Part shown: piece after piece, positions 1 through 6,804 of the stretch
Numbering within the stretch: position 1 is the stretch's first letter
How the letters are laid out: each line of letters begins with the position of its first letter
Assembly (NCBI GenBank): GCA_018056215.1
Contig: JAGPGB010000053.1
Coordinates: forward strand, 1-7,295
From: Bacteroidales bacterium
GTDB taxonomy: Bacteria > Bacteroidota > Bacteroidia > Bacteroidales > DTU049
DNA: 7,295 bases
Direction of reading: 5' to 3'
Notes under the pieces: generated by a model
What the model was told of the DNA's origin: nothing
The model's database searches: none
The model's input: only the letters and a program-made list of their open reading frames with translations
Position numbers and translations under genes: made by a program

Positions 1-977
1 ACATCTTCTCCATCTGCATAATCTTCTAATTCCGGTTTCTGTGTCTTGCCAAATTGAGTATTACAAAATGAATAATCTCCTACTATACATTGTATGTTTT
101 CTTTATTTTTTATTAAAAAGTCTTCCACTTTTGATATTGTTTGGTAATATTCGAAATTTATCGTTGATATTGGTGCATACATGTCCAATCTTCTTCTTAA
201 TAAATAAAAATCACTTATTTCATATTTTTCATTCATTAATGAAAAATATGCTTGGTAGTATGTAAATATTTCTTGATAATATAAATTTTCTTTTATCCAA
301 GAATATTTATTAAAACTATTTTGTAATTTTTCAATAGAATATGTGTGGGGCATTAATATTAATGATACATTTCTACAGCCTAATCCGTAGTATAAAAAAA
401 TGTCATCAGCTAACTTAATTAAATCTTCTTCTGCAGTGTCAGAATTAATTATAGCTAAGCTTTTGCGATCGTGTCTTAATAATGCTTTTTTATTAGAAAA
501 ATATTCTGAAAAATATCTATTAGCGTTATTACTTCCTGTAGCTATTATTTTGTCTACTTTTACATTATGTATGCTATCTACATATACTATTTTTTCTTGG
601 AATTTTGGATAAATTTTGAATAATTGTTCAAATAAATATGGTACTAGTATATTATCTGAATGTGATAATTTTACAAATATTTTATGATTACTTACTAATC
701 CCATAAATATGTCAAAAAAACCAACAGCTGGTATATTACCAGCGCATATTATTCCTAATGTTGATTCTTTTGTCGGTATATTATAATTATTTATCCATTT
801 TTCATATTTATTTGGTTCGATGGCTTCACAAATATTAATGATAGAGGTTTTTACAAATTCCGGTATAAATAGTGGATTTTGTTTTTGTATTCTTTCTAAT
901 ACATTTTTAAAGTCTAGGGAGTCTAAATTTTTCAAAATATTTTCTCTCCATTTATTTATTATTTCTATATTTATCAT
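1..977 (-). CDS. Acyl-CoA reductase, LuxC family (C-terminus cut by window edge)
   Basis: On the minus strand a frame stays open from ATG at 977 to the window start, 325 codons with no stop. The protein resembles the LuxC-type acyl-CoA reductases (aldehyde dehydrogenase fold) common in Bacteroidota, which reduce a fatty acyl-CoA or acyl-enzyme to the aldehyde with NAD(P)H. Visible marks are the cofactor-region motif CAGNIPAVGF at about residues 78-87, YYGLGCRNVS around Cys201, the likely acyl-accepting cysteine, and the family-typical tail QFGKTQKPELEDYADGED at the window edge. Related proteins run to roughly 335-345 residues, so only a short tail should be missing. The start is the first ATG after an in-frame stop at 1011-1013. 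It has no Shine-Dalgarno sequence but lies 18 bases after a TAATTTTG box. It is transcribed away from pdxA. In Bacteroidota this gene often sits near ferredoxin and serC genes, which cannot be checked here. The physiological substrate is unknown. Family assignment is fairly sure. Confidence 0.88.
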   Translation of the reverse strand, partial: MINIEIINKWRENILKNLDSLDFKNVLERIQKQNPLFIPEFVKTSIINICEAIEPNKYEKWINNYNIPTKESTLGIICAGNIPAVGFFDIFMGLVSNHKIFVKLSHSDNILVPYLFEQLFKIYPKFQEKIVYVDSIHNVKVDKIIATGSNNANRYFSEYFSNKKALLRHDRKSLAIINSDTAEEDLIKLADDIFLYYGLGCRNVSLILMPHTYSIEKLQNSFNKYSWIKENLYYQEIFTYYQAYFSLMNEKYEISDFYLLRRRLDMYAPISTINFEYYQTISKVEDFLIKNKENIQCIVGDYSFCNTQFGKTQKPELEDYADGED

Positions 978-995
978 CTTAAATATTTTTATGGA

Positions 996-1003
996 CAAAA
1001 TTA
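996..1003 (-). promoter_or_regulatory. Candidate -7 box of the acyl-CoA reductase promoter
   Basis: Read on the minus strand, 1003 to 996 is TAATTTTG, an exact match to the Bacteroidetes -7 consensus TAnnTTTG. It ends 18 bases before the ATG at 977, implying a leader of roughly 15 bases. I see no TTTG at the usual -33 distance, so the call rests on one short box in A+T-rich DNA. Confidence 0.4.
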
Positions 1004-1014
1004 ATAATATCTAG

Positions 1015-1073
1015 AAAATTGTAATTTCTTAAAATTTTTATTTTATTTAGAAAAGAATAAAAAATTGTAATTT
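1015..1073. repeat. 13-base direct repeat with dyad symmetry in the divergent spacer
   Basis: AAAATTGTAATTT occurs at 1015-1027 and again, identically, at 1061-1073, 46 bases apart. Each copy is an imperfect dyad, AAATT-GT-AATTT. The second copy overlaps the -7 box proposed for pdxA, and the first lies just upstream of the acyl-CoA reductase promoter box. This could be a pair of operator sites serving both divergent genes, or chance in A+T-rich sequence. Confidence 0.35.
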
Positions 1074-1075
1074 TG
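1046..1075 (+). promoter_or_regulatory. Candidate promoter of pdxA-murF/alr
   Basis: TAATTTTG at 1068-1075 matches the Bacteroidetes -7 consensus TAnnTTTG exactly. An imperfect -33-like TTTAG lies at 1046-1050, about 18 bases upstream. Transcription would start near 1078-1080, giving a leader of under 10 bases before the ATG at 1087. No Shine-Dalgarno sequence is present, as is usual in this phylum. Confidence 0.45.
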
Positions 1076-1086
1076 TAAAAAAAATA

Positions 1087-2145
1087 ATGAATGTTGATAG
1101 AGATTTTTTAATAGCTGGTATTACTCCTGGTGATCTTAATGGTATAGGATATGAGCTTATTTATAAAGCTTTTGGTAATTCTCAATTATTAGATATTTGT
1201 ACACCTATTATTTTAGGTAATCCTAGAGCTGCTGCATATCATAGAAAATTACTCAAAGATTGTAATGTTAATCTTTTTTTATTAAAAAATTATAAAACAT
1301 TAAAACCTGGCACTGCAAATATTTATCCTGTTAGTTCAGAAGAATATAAAATTGAGTTAGGTAAAGTAACTAAAGTTGGTGGCCAGTCTGCTTTAGAATC
1401 TCTCGAGCATGCAATTCAATGGTTCAAAGAAGGCAAGATTGATTTTTTAGTTACATGTCCTATAAATAAAAAAGCTATTTCTCTGACAGGATCACCTTTT
1501 AAAGGGCATACAGAGTTTTTAGCAGATGCTTTTAATGTACAAGAGTATTTGATGATGTTTATTAATCCTTATCTTAAAATTGGTTTAGTAACCACTCATA
1601 CACCTATTAGTGAATTGACTAATGTTTTAAATAGTCATCTGATTTTGAGCAAGTTAAAAGTTTTAGATAATTCTTTGCAACGTGATTTTGGAATTACTAA
1701 ACCTAAAATTGCTGTGTTAGGGTTAAATCCTCATGCTAGTGATGATGGGATATTAGGAAATGAAGAAAACGAAATTATTATTCCAGCTATTAGAGAAGCT
1801 AATGAAATTGGTTTAGAAGTTTATGGTCCATTCCCTTCAGATTCATTCTTTGGTAATTTAAAATATCATAATTATGATGCAGTATTAGCTATGTATCATG
1901 ATCAGGGATTAATTCCTTTCAAATTACTAGACAATCAAGAAGCTGTTAATTTTACTGCAGGCTTACCTATTGTGAGGACATCTCCTGTGCATGGCACTGC
2001 ATATGATATTGCTGGCAAAGATAAAGCTAATGAACGCTCTTTAGTTCATGCTATCATTATGGGAGCTGAAATAACTCTGAGACGTAGATTTTATGATGAA
2101 AATATACAAGCAGATTTAAATAATGATCACATATCAGGCAATTAA
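1087..2145 (+). CDS. pdxA: 4-hydroxythreonine-4-phosphate dehydrogenase PdxA
   Basis: This enzyme oxidises 4-phosphohydroxy-L-threonine with NAD; the product decarboxylates and is condensed by PdxJ in the DXP-dependent route to pyridoxal phosphate. The 352-residue cytosolic protein shows the full family signature: N-terminal GITPGDLNGIGYE (residues 11-23), GHTEF (140-144), TTHTP (169-173), GLNPHA (212-217), MYHDQG (269-274), and RTSPVHGTA starting at Arg297. The three metal-binding histidines of the family correspond to His171, His216 and His271. It is slightly longer than the E. coli enzyme (329 residues), within the range expected in Bacteroidota. The ATG at 1087 follows a -7-type box closely and gives the expected N-terminus. 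Its last 23 bases overlap the start of murF-alr, so the two are surely co-transcribed. Regulation may come through the repeated 13-mer upstream. Confidence 0.96.
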   Translation: MNVDRDFLIAGITPGDLNGIGYELIYKAFGNSQLLDICTPIILGNPRAAAYHRKLLKDCNVNLFLLKNYKTLKPGTANIYPVSSEEYKIELGKVTKVGGQSALESLEHAIQWFKEGKIDFLVTCPINKKAISLTGSPFKGHTEFLADAFNVQEYLMMFINPYLKIGLVTTHTPISELTNVLNSHLILSKLKVLDNSLQRDFGITKPKIAVLGLNPHASDDGILGNEENEIIIPAIREANEIGLEVYGPFPSDSFFGNLKYHNYDAVLAMYHDQGLIPFKLLDNQEAVNFTAGLPIVRTSPVHGTAYDIAGKDKANERSLVHAIIMGAEITLRRRFYDENIQADLNNDHISGN

Positions 2146-4612
2146 TTTAGCTGAAATTATTAATGCAGAATTTTATTCAAAATCAGATGATATAAATAAT
2201 ATTTCTATCAATGAAATAGTATTTGATACTCGTTTGCCAATAAATAATCCTACTACAGCTATTTTTTTTGCACTAAAAGGGATACAAGACGGACATTTAT
2301 TTATTGATGAGGCTTATAAGAAAGGTATTAGAAATTTTTGTATTAGTAATAAATCTTTTATTAATAAATTTTTAGATGCCAATTTTTTTATTGTTGAAGA
2401 TACATTGGTAGCCTTACAAAATTGGGCTAAATATCATCGTCAGAAATTTAATATTCCTATTGTTGGCATTACTGGATCTAATGGTAAAACTATTGTAAAA
2501 GAATGGTTGTCTACTACATTAGCTAGCAAATATGTTGTTGCTAAAAATCCGAGGAGTTATAATAGTCAAATTGGATTGCCATATTCTGTATTGCAAATCG
2601 AACCTAAACATCAAATTGGCATTTTCGAAGTTGGTATTTCTCAACCTTTAGAAATGGGAAAATTGGCTCCGATCTTACAACCAGATACTGTTATTTTTAC
2701 TAATATCGGCCCAGCTCATCAGCAGTATTTCAAAAATATCGATGAAAAGATTAATGAAAAACTAAAATTAGCTGAAAATGCTAAAAAATTTATAATTAGC
2801 TCTGAATATACCAATGTTTTAAATTTTGTAAATAAATTGCCGTTACAAATTATTAAATGGGGATACAGAGATGATGATGATATTAAAATAACTAAAAAGA
2901 ATGCAAATAAGTGGATTACAGAAATAGAAATTAATTACAAAAATAAAACATTAAATTTTTCATTACCATTCATAGATACTGCATCTATAGAGAACGCTAT
3001 GAATGTGATTAGTTGTAGTTTAGATTTAGGATTATCGCAGGATGAGATACAATCTTCCATTTATCAATGGGAAACTATCTCTATGAGACTAGAGAGTGTT
3101 CATGGCATTAATGGAAATATCATTATTAATGATTTCTATTCTAATGATATTTTATCTCTCAGTATCTCATTGCAATATATGAGTCAGAAATATTCAAATA
3201 AAAAGAAAATAGTTTTTTTATCTGATATATTAGAAAGTAGTGAAAATGTAGAAGTATTATATAAAAAAATTGCTGATGAATTAACTAAAAATAATGTGAA
3301 TGAGGTATATACTATTGGTGATAACATAAAAAAATTGTCAGAATATTTCCCATTGGTGCAGGGCCATTTCACTAATACAGAAGAATGTATTATGATGATA
3401 GAGCCAGATCAATGGAGCGATAGTGTAATATTATTAAAAGGTGCTAGGAAATTTACTTTTGAGAAATTATTACCTTTTTTAGTAGAGAATAATTCCTATG
3501 CAGAGTTTAAAGTTTCTCTAAATGCTATTCAGCACAATTATCAATATTTTCGTTCTATTATTTCACCTAATACTGGCATCATTGCTATGGTAAAAGCTTT
3601 TGCCTATGGTTCAGGTGCAGAAGACATTTCATCTTTTTTAGAACAATTAGGCGTTGATTATTTAGGTGTAGCTTTTTCTCATGAAGGATTGGCTCTGAGG
3701 AAGGCTAATATTAATTCACCTATTATGGTTATGAGTCCACATTTATCATCTTTGGAAATGTGTATTAAATATAATTTAGAACCAGAAATTTACAGTTTTC
3801 AAGCTCTCGAGCAGATGATACAAGTGATAAATGAATATTCTTTTTTAGCTAAATTGCCCTTTCCTATACACATAAAACTAGATACAGGCATGCATAGATT
3901 AGGATTTATGCCAGAGGATTATGATAAATTATCAAATAGACTAAAACAAGTCAGTAAACTTTTAAAGGTATCTACAGTATTTTCACATTTCTCTGCTTCA
4001 GATATGCCAGAGCATGATGATTTTACGAGGTTACAAGCTAAAAGACTTTTTGACTTTACAGCAAAATTAGAGAATGATTTATCATATAAAATAAAAAAAC
4101 ATATTTGTAATACACATGGCGTAATAAGATTTCCTGAATATCATTGCGATTATGTGAGAATAGGATTAGGATTATATGGTATTACCAGCATTGATGAAGT
4201 AAATAAAAAACTAATGCCAGCAGTAGAATTGACTACTTTTGTTTCTCAGATTAGAAATATCGATGCTAATGAGTCAGTCGGTTATAATAGAAAAGGGTTA
4301 GCTGATCATAAAAGAGTAATAGCAACCATTCCTATGGGATATGCTGATGGCATTTTTAGAGAAATGGGCAATGGTAATGGATATGTAAAAATTAACAATA
4401 AATTCGCTCCCATTATTGGTGATATTTGTATGGATATGATGATGGCAGACGTCACTGATATATGGCCTAATATTAGTGAAGGTGATGAAGTTTTGATCTT
4501 TGGGGAGGATATTTCTATTTTAGATTATGCTAAAACTAATAATACTATTCCTTATCAAGTGATGACTTCTATTTCACCAAGGGTTAAAAGGTCTTATATT
4601 TACTTCTTTTAA
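2123..4612 (+). CDS. murF-alr: Bifunctional MurF / alanine racemase fusion
   Basis: The 829-residue cytosolic protein joins two wall enzymes. Residues 1 to about 455 are MurF, the ATP-dependent ligase adding D-Ala-D-Ala to UDP-MurNAc-tripeptide: P-loop GSNGKT (118-123, Lys122), FEVGISQP (168-175, Glu169), TNIGPAH (193-199), a lysine in NEKLKLAENA (211-220) suited to carbamylation, then MRLE (321-324). Residues from about 460 are a fold-type III PLP alanine racemase: MVKAFAYGSG with PLP lysine Lys491, IKLDTGMHRLGF with Arg592, SHF with His622, MGYADG with Tyr740 (catalytic base region), and GDICMD (766-771). The fusion is known in Bacteroidota. The nucleotide-motif region usually DSYNSD or DSYNAN reads DFYSND (337-342), and NTAG of relatives reads NTHG (663-666). 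The ATG lies inside pdxA and yields the usual MurF N-terminus. The racemase's cofactor depends on the pathway of the gene before it. Confidence 0.95.
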   Translation: MITYQAINLAEIINAEFYSKSDDINNISINEIVFDTRLPINNPTTAIFFALKGIQDGHLFIDEAYKKGIRNFCISNKSFINKFLDANFFIVEDTLVALQNWAKYHRQKFNIPIVGITGSNGKTIVKEWLSTTLASKYVVAKNPRSYNSQIGLPYSVLQIEPKHQIGIFEVGISQPLEMGKLAPILQPDTVIFTNIGPAHQQYFKNIDEKINEKLKLAENAKKFIISSEYTNVLNFVNKLPLQIIKWGYRDDDDIKITKKNANKWITEIEINYKNKTLNFSLPFIDTASIENAMNVISCSLDLGLSQDEIQSSIYQWETISMRLESVHGINGNIIINDFYSNDILSLSISLQYMSQKYSNKKKIVFLSDILESSENVEVLYKKIADELTKNNVNEVYTIGDNIKKLSEYFPLVQGHFTNTEECIMMIEPDQWSDSVILLKGARKFTFEKLLPFLVENNSYAEFKVSLNAIQHNYQYFRSIISPNTGIIAMVKAFAYGSGAEDISSFLEQLGVDYLGVAFSHEGLALRKANINSPIMVMSPHLSSLEMCIKYNLEPEIYSFQALEQMIQVINEYSFLAKLPFPIHIKLDTGMHRLGFMPEDYDKLSNRLKQVSKLLKVSTVFSHFSASDMPEHDDFTRLQAKRLFDFTAKLENDLSYKIKKHICNTHGVIRFPEYHCDYVRIGLGLYGITSIDEVNKKLMPAVELTTFVSQIRNIDANESVGYNRKGLADHKRVIATIPMGYADGIFREMGNGNGYVKINNKFAPIIGDICMDMMMADVTDIWPNISEGDEVLIFGEDISILDYAKTNNTIPYQVMTSISPRVKRSYIYFF

Positions 4613-4704
4613 GATTTTAATCATAATAATTTATCATTTAGAAATAAAATTTCATTTTTAACAGTAAATTAAAAGTGTATAATTTTTTAATAATAATTTA
4701 ACTA
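4613..4704. terminator. Convergent spacer, possible weak terminators
   Basis: The 92 bases between the converging murF-alr and M23 genes hold only weak, A+T-only hairpins. GAAAT-AAA-ATTTC (4641-4653) is followed on the plus strand by ATTTTTA. TTAAAA (4669-4674) can pair with TTTTAA (4685-4690). Neither is a convincing intrinsic terminator, but one is expected here because both flanking transcripts must end. Confidence 0.25.
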
Positions 4705-5670
4705 TTATGATAAAGCTTCTTTATTTTTTTCTGCTTCATTAATGATGTCTTGATATTCATCAGGAGAGAGGCTGAAGTATAGATAATTAATAGGATTTAC
4801 TGGTGTACCTTTATAATGTATTTCATAATGCAAATGAGGTCCTTTGCTACGTCCAGTGCTACCCATATGTCCGATTATTTGTCCACGTTTTACTTTATCA
4901 CCAGGTTTTACAAGAATTTTGCTAAGGTGACCATATAATGTTTGATATCCAAAACCATGATTGATAACAACCACTTTACCATAGCCACTCATAGAAGAAT
5001 TAGCATAAGGATCTAGTACCAATCCATCTGCAGTAGCATAAATAGGTGTACCTATTCTACCTGCTAAATCTAATCCTTGGTGAAAGCGATAGCCTTTAGT
5101 GAAAGGATCTCGTCGCCATCCAAAGCCAGAACGAATAGATATCCTACGCCTGTCTACTGGCATAATAATTGGCATAGCACGCATAAGCAAATCTTTTTGT
5201 TGAGATAATTTTAATATAGTGTCATAGGAAGCATTGTATATTCTTGTAATTTCCAAAGCTTCATAAGATTGCTCATAAACTTGCTTTGCTAGTGCAGGAT
5301 AAGAAAGTAAATCATATTTTATGTTAAAAGAATTATTTGTATCATTGTCATTTATTACCAGTGGATTCATTCCAAATATATTTCTATAAATGTTATTATT
5401 TATTTGTGCATATTTAGTATACTCTTTTTTTAATTGTTCTAATTTTCTATTTTCTAAAGCTAGTTGCCAATAATACTCTTGTATTCTTTTATCATAACTC
5501 CTACTTCTAGGGCTACCATAAATATTAATAAAGCTATAGCTAAATACTACAGCTAATATTAAAGCAACAAATACTAATAATAAAATTTTGCCTCTACTAA
5601 GTTTTTTTATTTCTTTCTCAGAAATAAATATTAAATCTTCTGGATCAAATATTATCCTATTCTTTGCCAT
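4705..5670 (-). CDS. Membrane-anchored M23 (LytM/DD-endopeptidase-like) peptidase
   Basis: This 321-residue protein probably cuts peptide cross-links in peptidoglycan from the periplasmic side of the inner membrane. Residues 1-27 are a charged cytosolic tail (MAKNRIIFDPEDL start, resembling Bacteroidota homologues). About 28-50 form one transmembrane helix. About 55-165 are a charged, helix-rich, probably coiled-coil region. From about 178 comes the M23 domain. Zinc and catalytic residues are all present: HQGLD (His197, Asp201), YGHL around His248, and HLH (His279, His281), so it should be active rather than a degenerate LytM activator. The start chosen is ATG at 5670. An upstream TTG at 5679 keeps the frame but lies inside the promoter box. 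A good -33/-7 pair lies immediately upstream, leaving almost no leader. It is transcribed divergently from ruvX and convergently with murF-alr; the exact cleavage specificity cannot be read from sequence. Confidence 0.92.
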   Translation of the reverse strand: MAKNRIIFDPEDLIFISEKEIKKLSRGKILLLVFVALILAVVFSYSFINIYGSPRSRSYDKRIQEYYWQLALENRKLEQLKKEYTKYAQINNNIYRNIFGMNPLVINDNDTNNSFNIKYDLLSYPALAKQVYEQSYEALEITRIYNASYDTILKLSQQKDLLMRAMPIIMPVDRRRISIRSGFGWRRDPFTKGYRFHQGLDLAGRIGTPIYATADGLVLDPYANSSMSGYGKVVVINHGFGYQTLYGHLSKILVKPGDKVKRGQIIGHMGSTGRSKGPHLHYEIHYKGTPVNPINYLYFSLSPDEYQDIINEAEKNKEALS

Positions 5671-5684
5671 AACTTGCAAAGTTA
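5670..5684. repeat. 15-base inverted repeat at the M23 gene start
   Basis: TAACTT-GCA-AAGTTA is a perfect dyad with 6-base arms and a 3-base centre. It covers the whole -7 box on the minus strand, the predicted transcription start, and the first base of the ATG. A protein bound here would block initiation, so it could be an operator. Six-base arms can also arise by chance in such DNA. Confidence 0.3.
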
Positions 5685-5707
5685 AAAAAAATATTAAATA
5701 TTACAAA
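5677..5707 (-). promoter_or_regulatory. Bacteroidetes-type promoter of the M23 peptidase gene
   Basis: On the minus strand TTTG (5707-5704) is followed after 19 bases by TAACTTTG (5684-5677). This matches the -33 TTTG and -7 TAnnTTTG elements of the Bacteroidetes housekeeping sigma factor in both boxes and in spacing. Transcription should begin near 5673-5674, only a few bases before the ATG at 5670, so the mRNA would be nearly leaderless. It is the best promoter match in the window. Confidence 0.6.
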
Positions 5708-5792
5708 ATATGATAATGTGTATTCTATATTTATAAAGAAATGTACTTAACTGATACATATTAATTTAACTAAAAATTACAAAAAAATTTAT

Positions 5793-5800
5793 TAAATTTG
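5793..5800 (+). promoter_or_regulatory. Candidate -7 box of the ruvX-def-TPR operon
   Basis: TAAATTTG matches TAnnTTTG exactly and lies 15 bases before the ruvX ATG at 5816, predicting a leader of about 12 bases. No TTTG is found at the right distance for a -33 element, so confidence is limited. The rest of the spacer 5708-5792 shows only A+T-rich sequence. Confidence 0.4.
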
Positions 5801-5815
5801 CATAATAATTGTAAA

Positions 5816-6232
5816 ATGAGTAGAATAATTTCTATAGATTATGGAGCTAAAAGATGTGGAATCGCTGTTACTGATCCTATGCAGATCATAGCATATCCAT
5901 TGACTACTGTGCATAAACAAGAATTATTAGATTTTATTATCGATTATTGTACAAAAAATGAAGTAGAAACCATCGTAGTAGGCGAACCAATACGTGATAA
6001 TGGTGATATAGCACCAATAGAAAATGAAATAAAGGGATTTATAAAAAAATTAGAAAAAAATTTAAACAATATTAAAATAGTTCGCATAGATGAAAGTTAT
6101 TCATCAAAAAAAGCAGTAAAAGTAATGATAGAAGCAGGAGCTAAAAAAAAGCAAAGACAGCAAAAAGGCAATATAGATAAGGTAAGCGCAGCTATCATAT
6201 TACAAGATTATTTAAAAATTTCAGAATTATGA
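5816..6232 (+). CDS. ruvX: RuvX/YqgF RNase H-like nuclease (putative Holliday junction resolvase)
   Basis: RuvX/YqgF is a small RNase H-fold nuclease implicated in maturation of pre-16S rRNA ends and, by homology to RuvC, in resolving Holliday junctions. At 138 residues it has the family's usual size. It opens with ISIDYGAKRCGIAVTD (residues 5-20, first catalytic Asp8). It continues with VVGEP (54-58), IDESYSS (91-97, acidic Asp92 and Glu93) and a closing DKVSAAIILQDYL (121-133, Asp121). Two positions differ from most homologues: the arginine of the DER motif is Ser94, and the acidic residue after Asp121 is Lys122. The ATG at 5816 gives the standard N-terminus; an in-frame TTG at 5798 lies within the -7 box and is rejected. 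The stop overlaps the def start as ATGA, suggesting translational coupling. Confidence 0.93.
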   Translation: MSRIISIDYGAKRCGIAVTDPMQIIAYPLTTVHKQELLDFIIDYCTKNEVETIVVGEPIRDNGDIAPIENEIKGFIKKLEKNLNNIKIVRIDESYSSKKAVKVMIEAGAKKKQRQQKGNIDKVSAAIILQDYLKISEL

Positions 6233-6801
6233 TTTTACCAATATTAGCATATAATCATCCTACATTGAGAAAAAAAGCTGATGTAGTAGAAAAGAATTAT
6301 CCAGATTTACAGCAACTTATTCTAGATATGAAAGAAACTTTAAAAAAAAGTGAAGGCGTAGGATTAGCAGCACCACAAGTGAATAAATCTATCAGACTTT
6401 TTATAGTCGATGCTACATATTATGCCAGTAAATATCCTGAAACTAAAGAATTCACCAAAACATTTATTAATCCTCAGATAATCGAAATGTCTGAAAATAT
6501 GGTTTACATGCCAGAAGGTTGCTTAAGTATACCTGGCATATATGAAGATATCTCACGACCAGAAACTATAACGATACAATATTACGATGAAAACTGGCAA
6601 GAACATACAGAAACATATTCTAATATCATAGCTAGAATAATACAGCATGAGTATGATCATCTAGAGGGTATTTTATTTACTGACAAAGTACCCATGCTTA
6701 GAAAAGTATTTTTAAAAAAGAAATTAGAAAATATTTACAGTGGCGATATTAGTATTGATTATCCCATGATTTTCCCAAAGAAAAAGATAAAACAAAAATA
6801 A
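6229..6801 (+). CDS. def: Peptide deformylase
   Basis: Def removes the formyl group from the N-terminal methionine of new proteins at the ribosome exit, using a bound metal, usually iron. All three family motifs are intact in this 190-residue protein: GVGLAAPQ (43-50), EGCLS (96-100) with metal ligand Cys98, and HEYDHLEG (140-147) with ligands His140 and His144 and catalytic Glu141. The insertion and lysine-rich tail (KKKIKQK) are unremarkable for Bacteroidota, and length fits the family. The start ATG overlaps the ruvX stop by four bases (ATGA), and the next gene begins 3 bases after its stop. It is thus the middle gene of a tight three-gene unit. The formyltransferase gene fmt is not in the window. 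Confidence 0.97.
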   Translation: MILPILAYNHPTLRKKADVVEKNYPDLQQLILDMKETLKKSEGVGLAAPQVNKSIRLFIVDATYYASKYPETKEFTKTFINPQIIEMSENMVYMPEGCLSIPGIYEDISRPETITIQYYDENWQEHTETYSNIIARIIQHEYDHLEGILFTDKVPMLRKVFLKKKLENIYSGDISIDYPMIFPKKKIKQK

Positions 6802-6804
6802 AAT

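Noticed and set aside
41..1014. Three short plus-strand ORFs (41-265, 400-612, 820-1014)
   Set aside because: They lie opposite the acyl-CoA reductase, whose minus-strand frame is open throughout and carries recognisable motifs. The short products are low-complexity hydrophobic sequences.
3184..3372. Minus-strand 62-codon ORF inside murF-alr
   Set aside because: It is antisense to a clearly conserved part of MurF, with no motif, promoter or separate composition.
5671..5679. Start of the M23 gene at TTG 5679
   Set aside because: The TTG lies inside the -7 box, adds three residues not expected from homologues, and an ATG follows at 5670.
5685..5792. Possible small RNA or riboswitch in the M23/ruvX spacer
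   Set aside because: The sequence is almost pure A+T with no G+C stem of useful length; AATATT repeats at 5690-5702 fit base composition.
5798..5815. Start of ruvX at TTG 5798
   Set aside because: It overlaps the TAAATTTG box and adds six unmatched residues; the ATG at 5816 gives the standard N-terminus.
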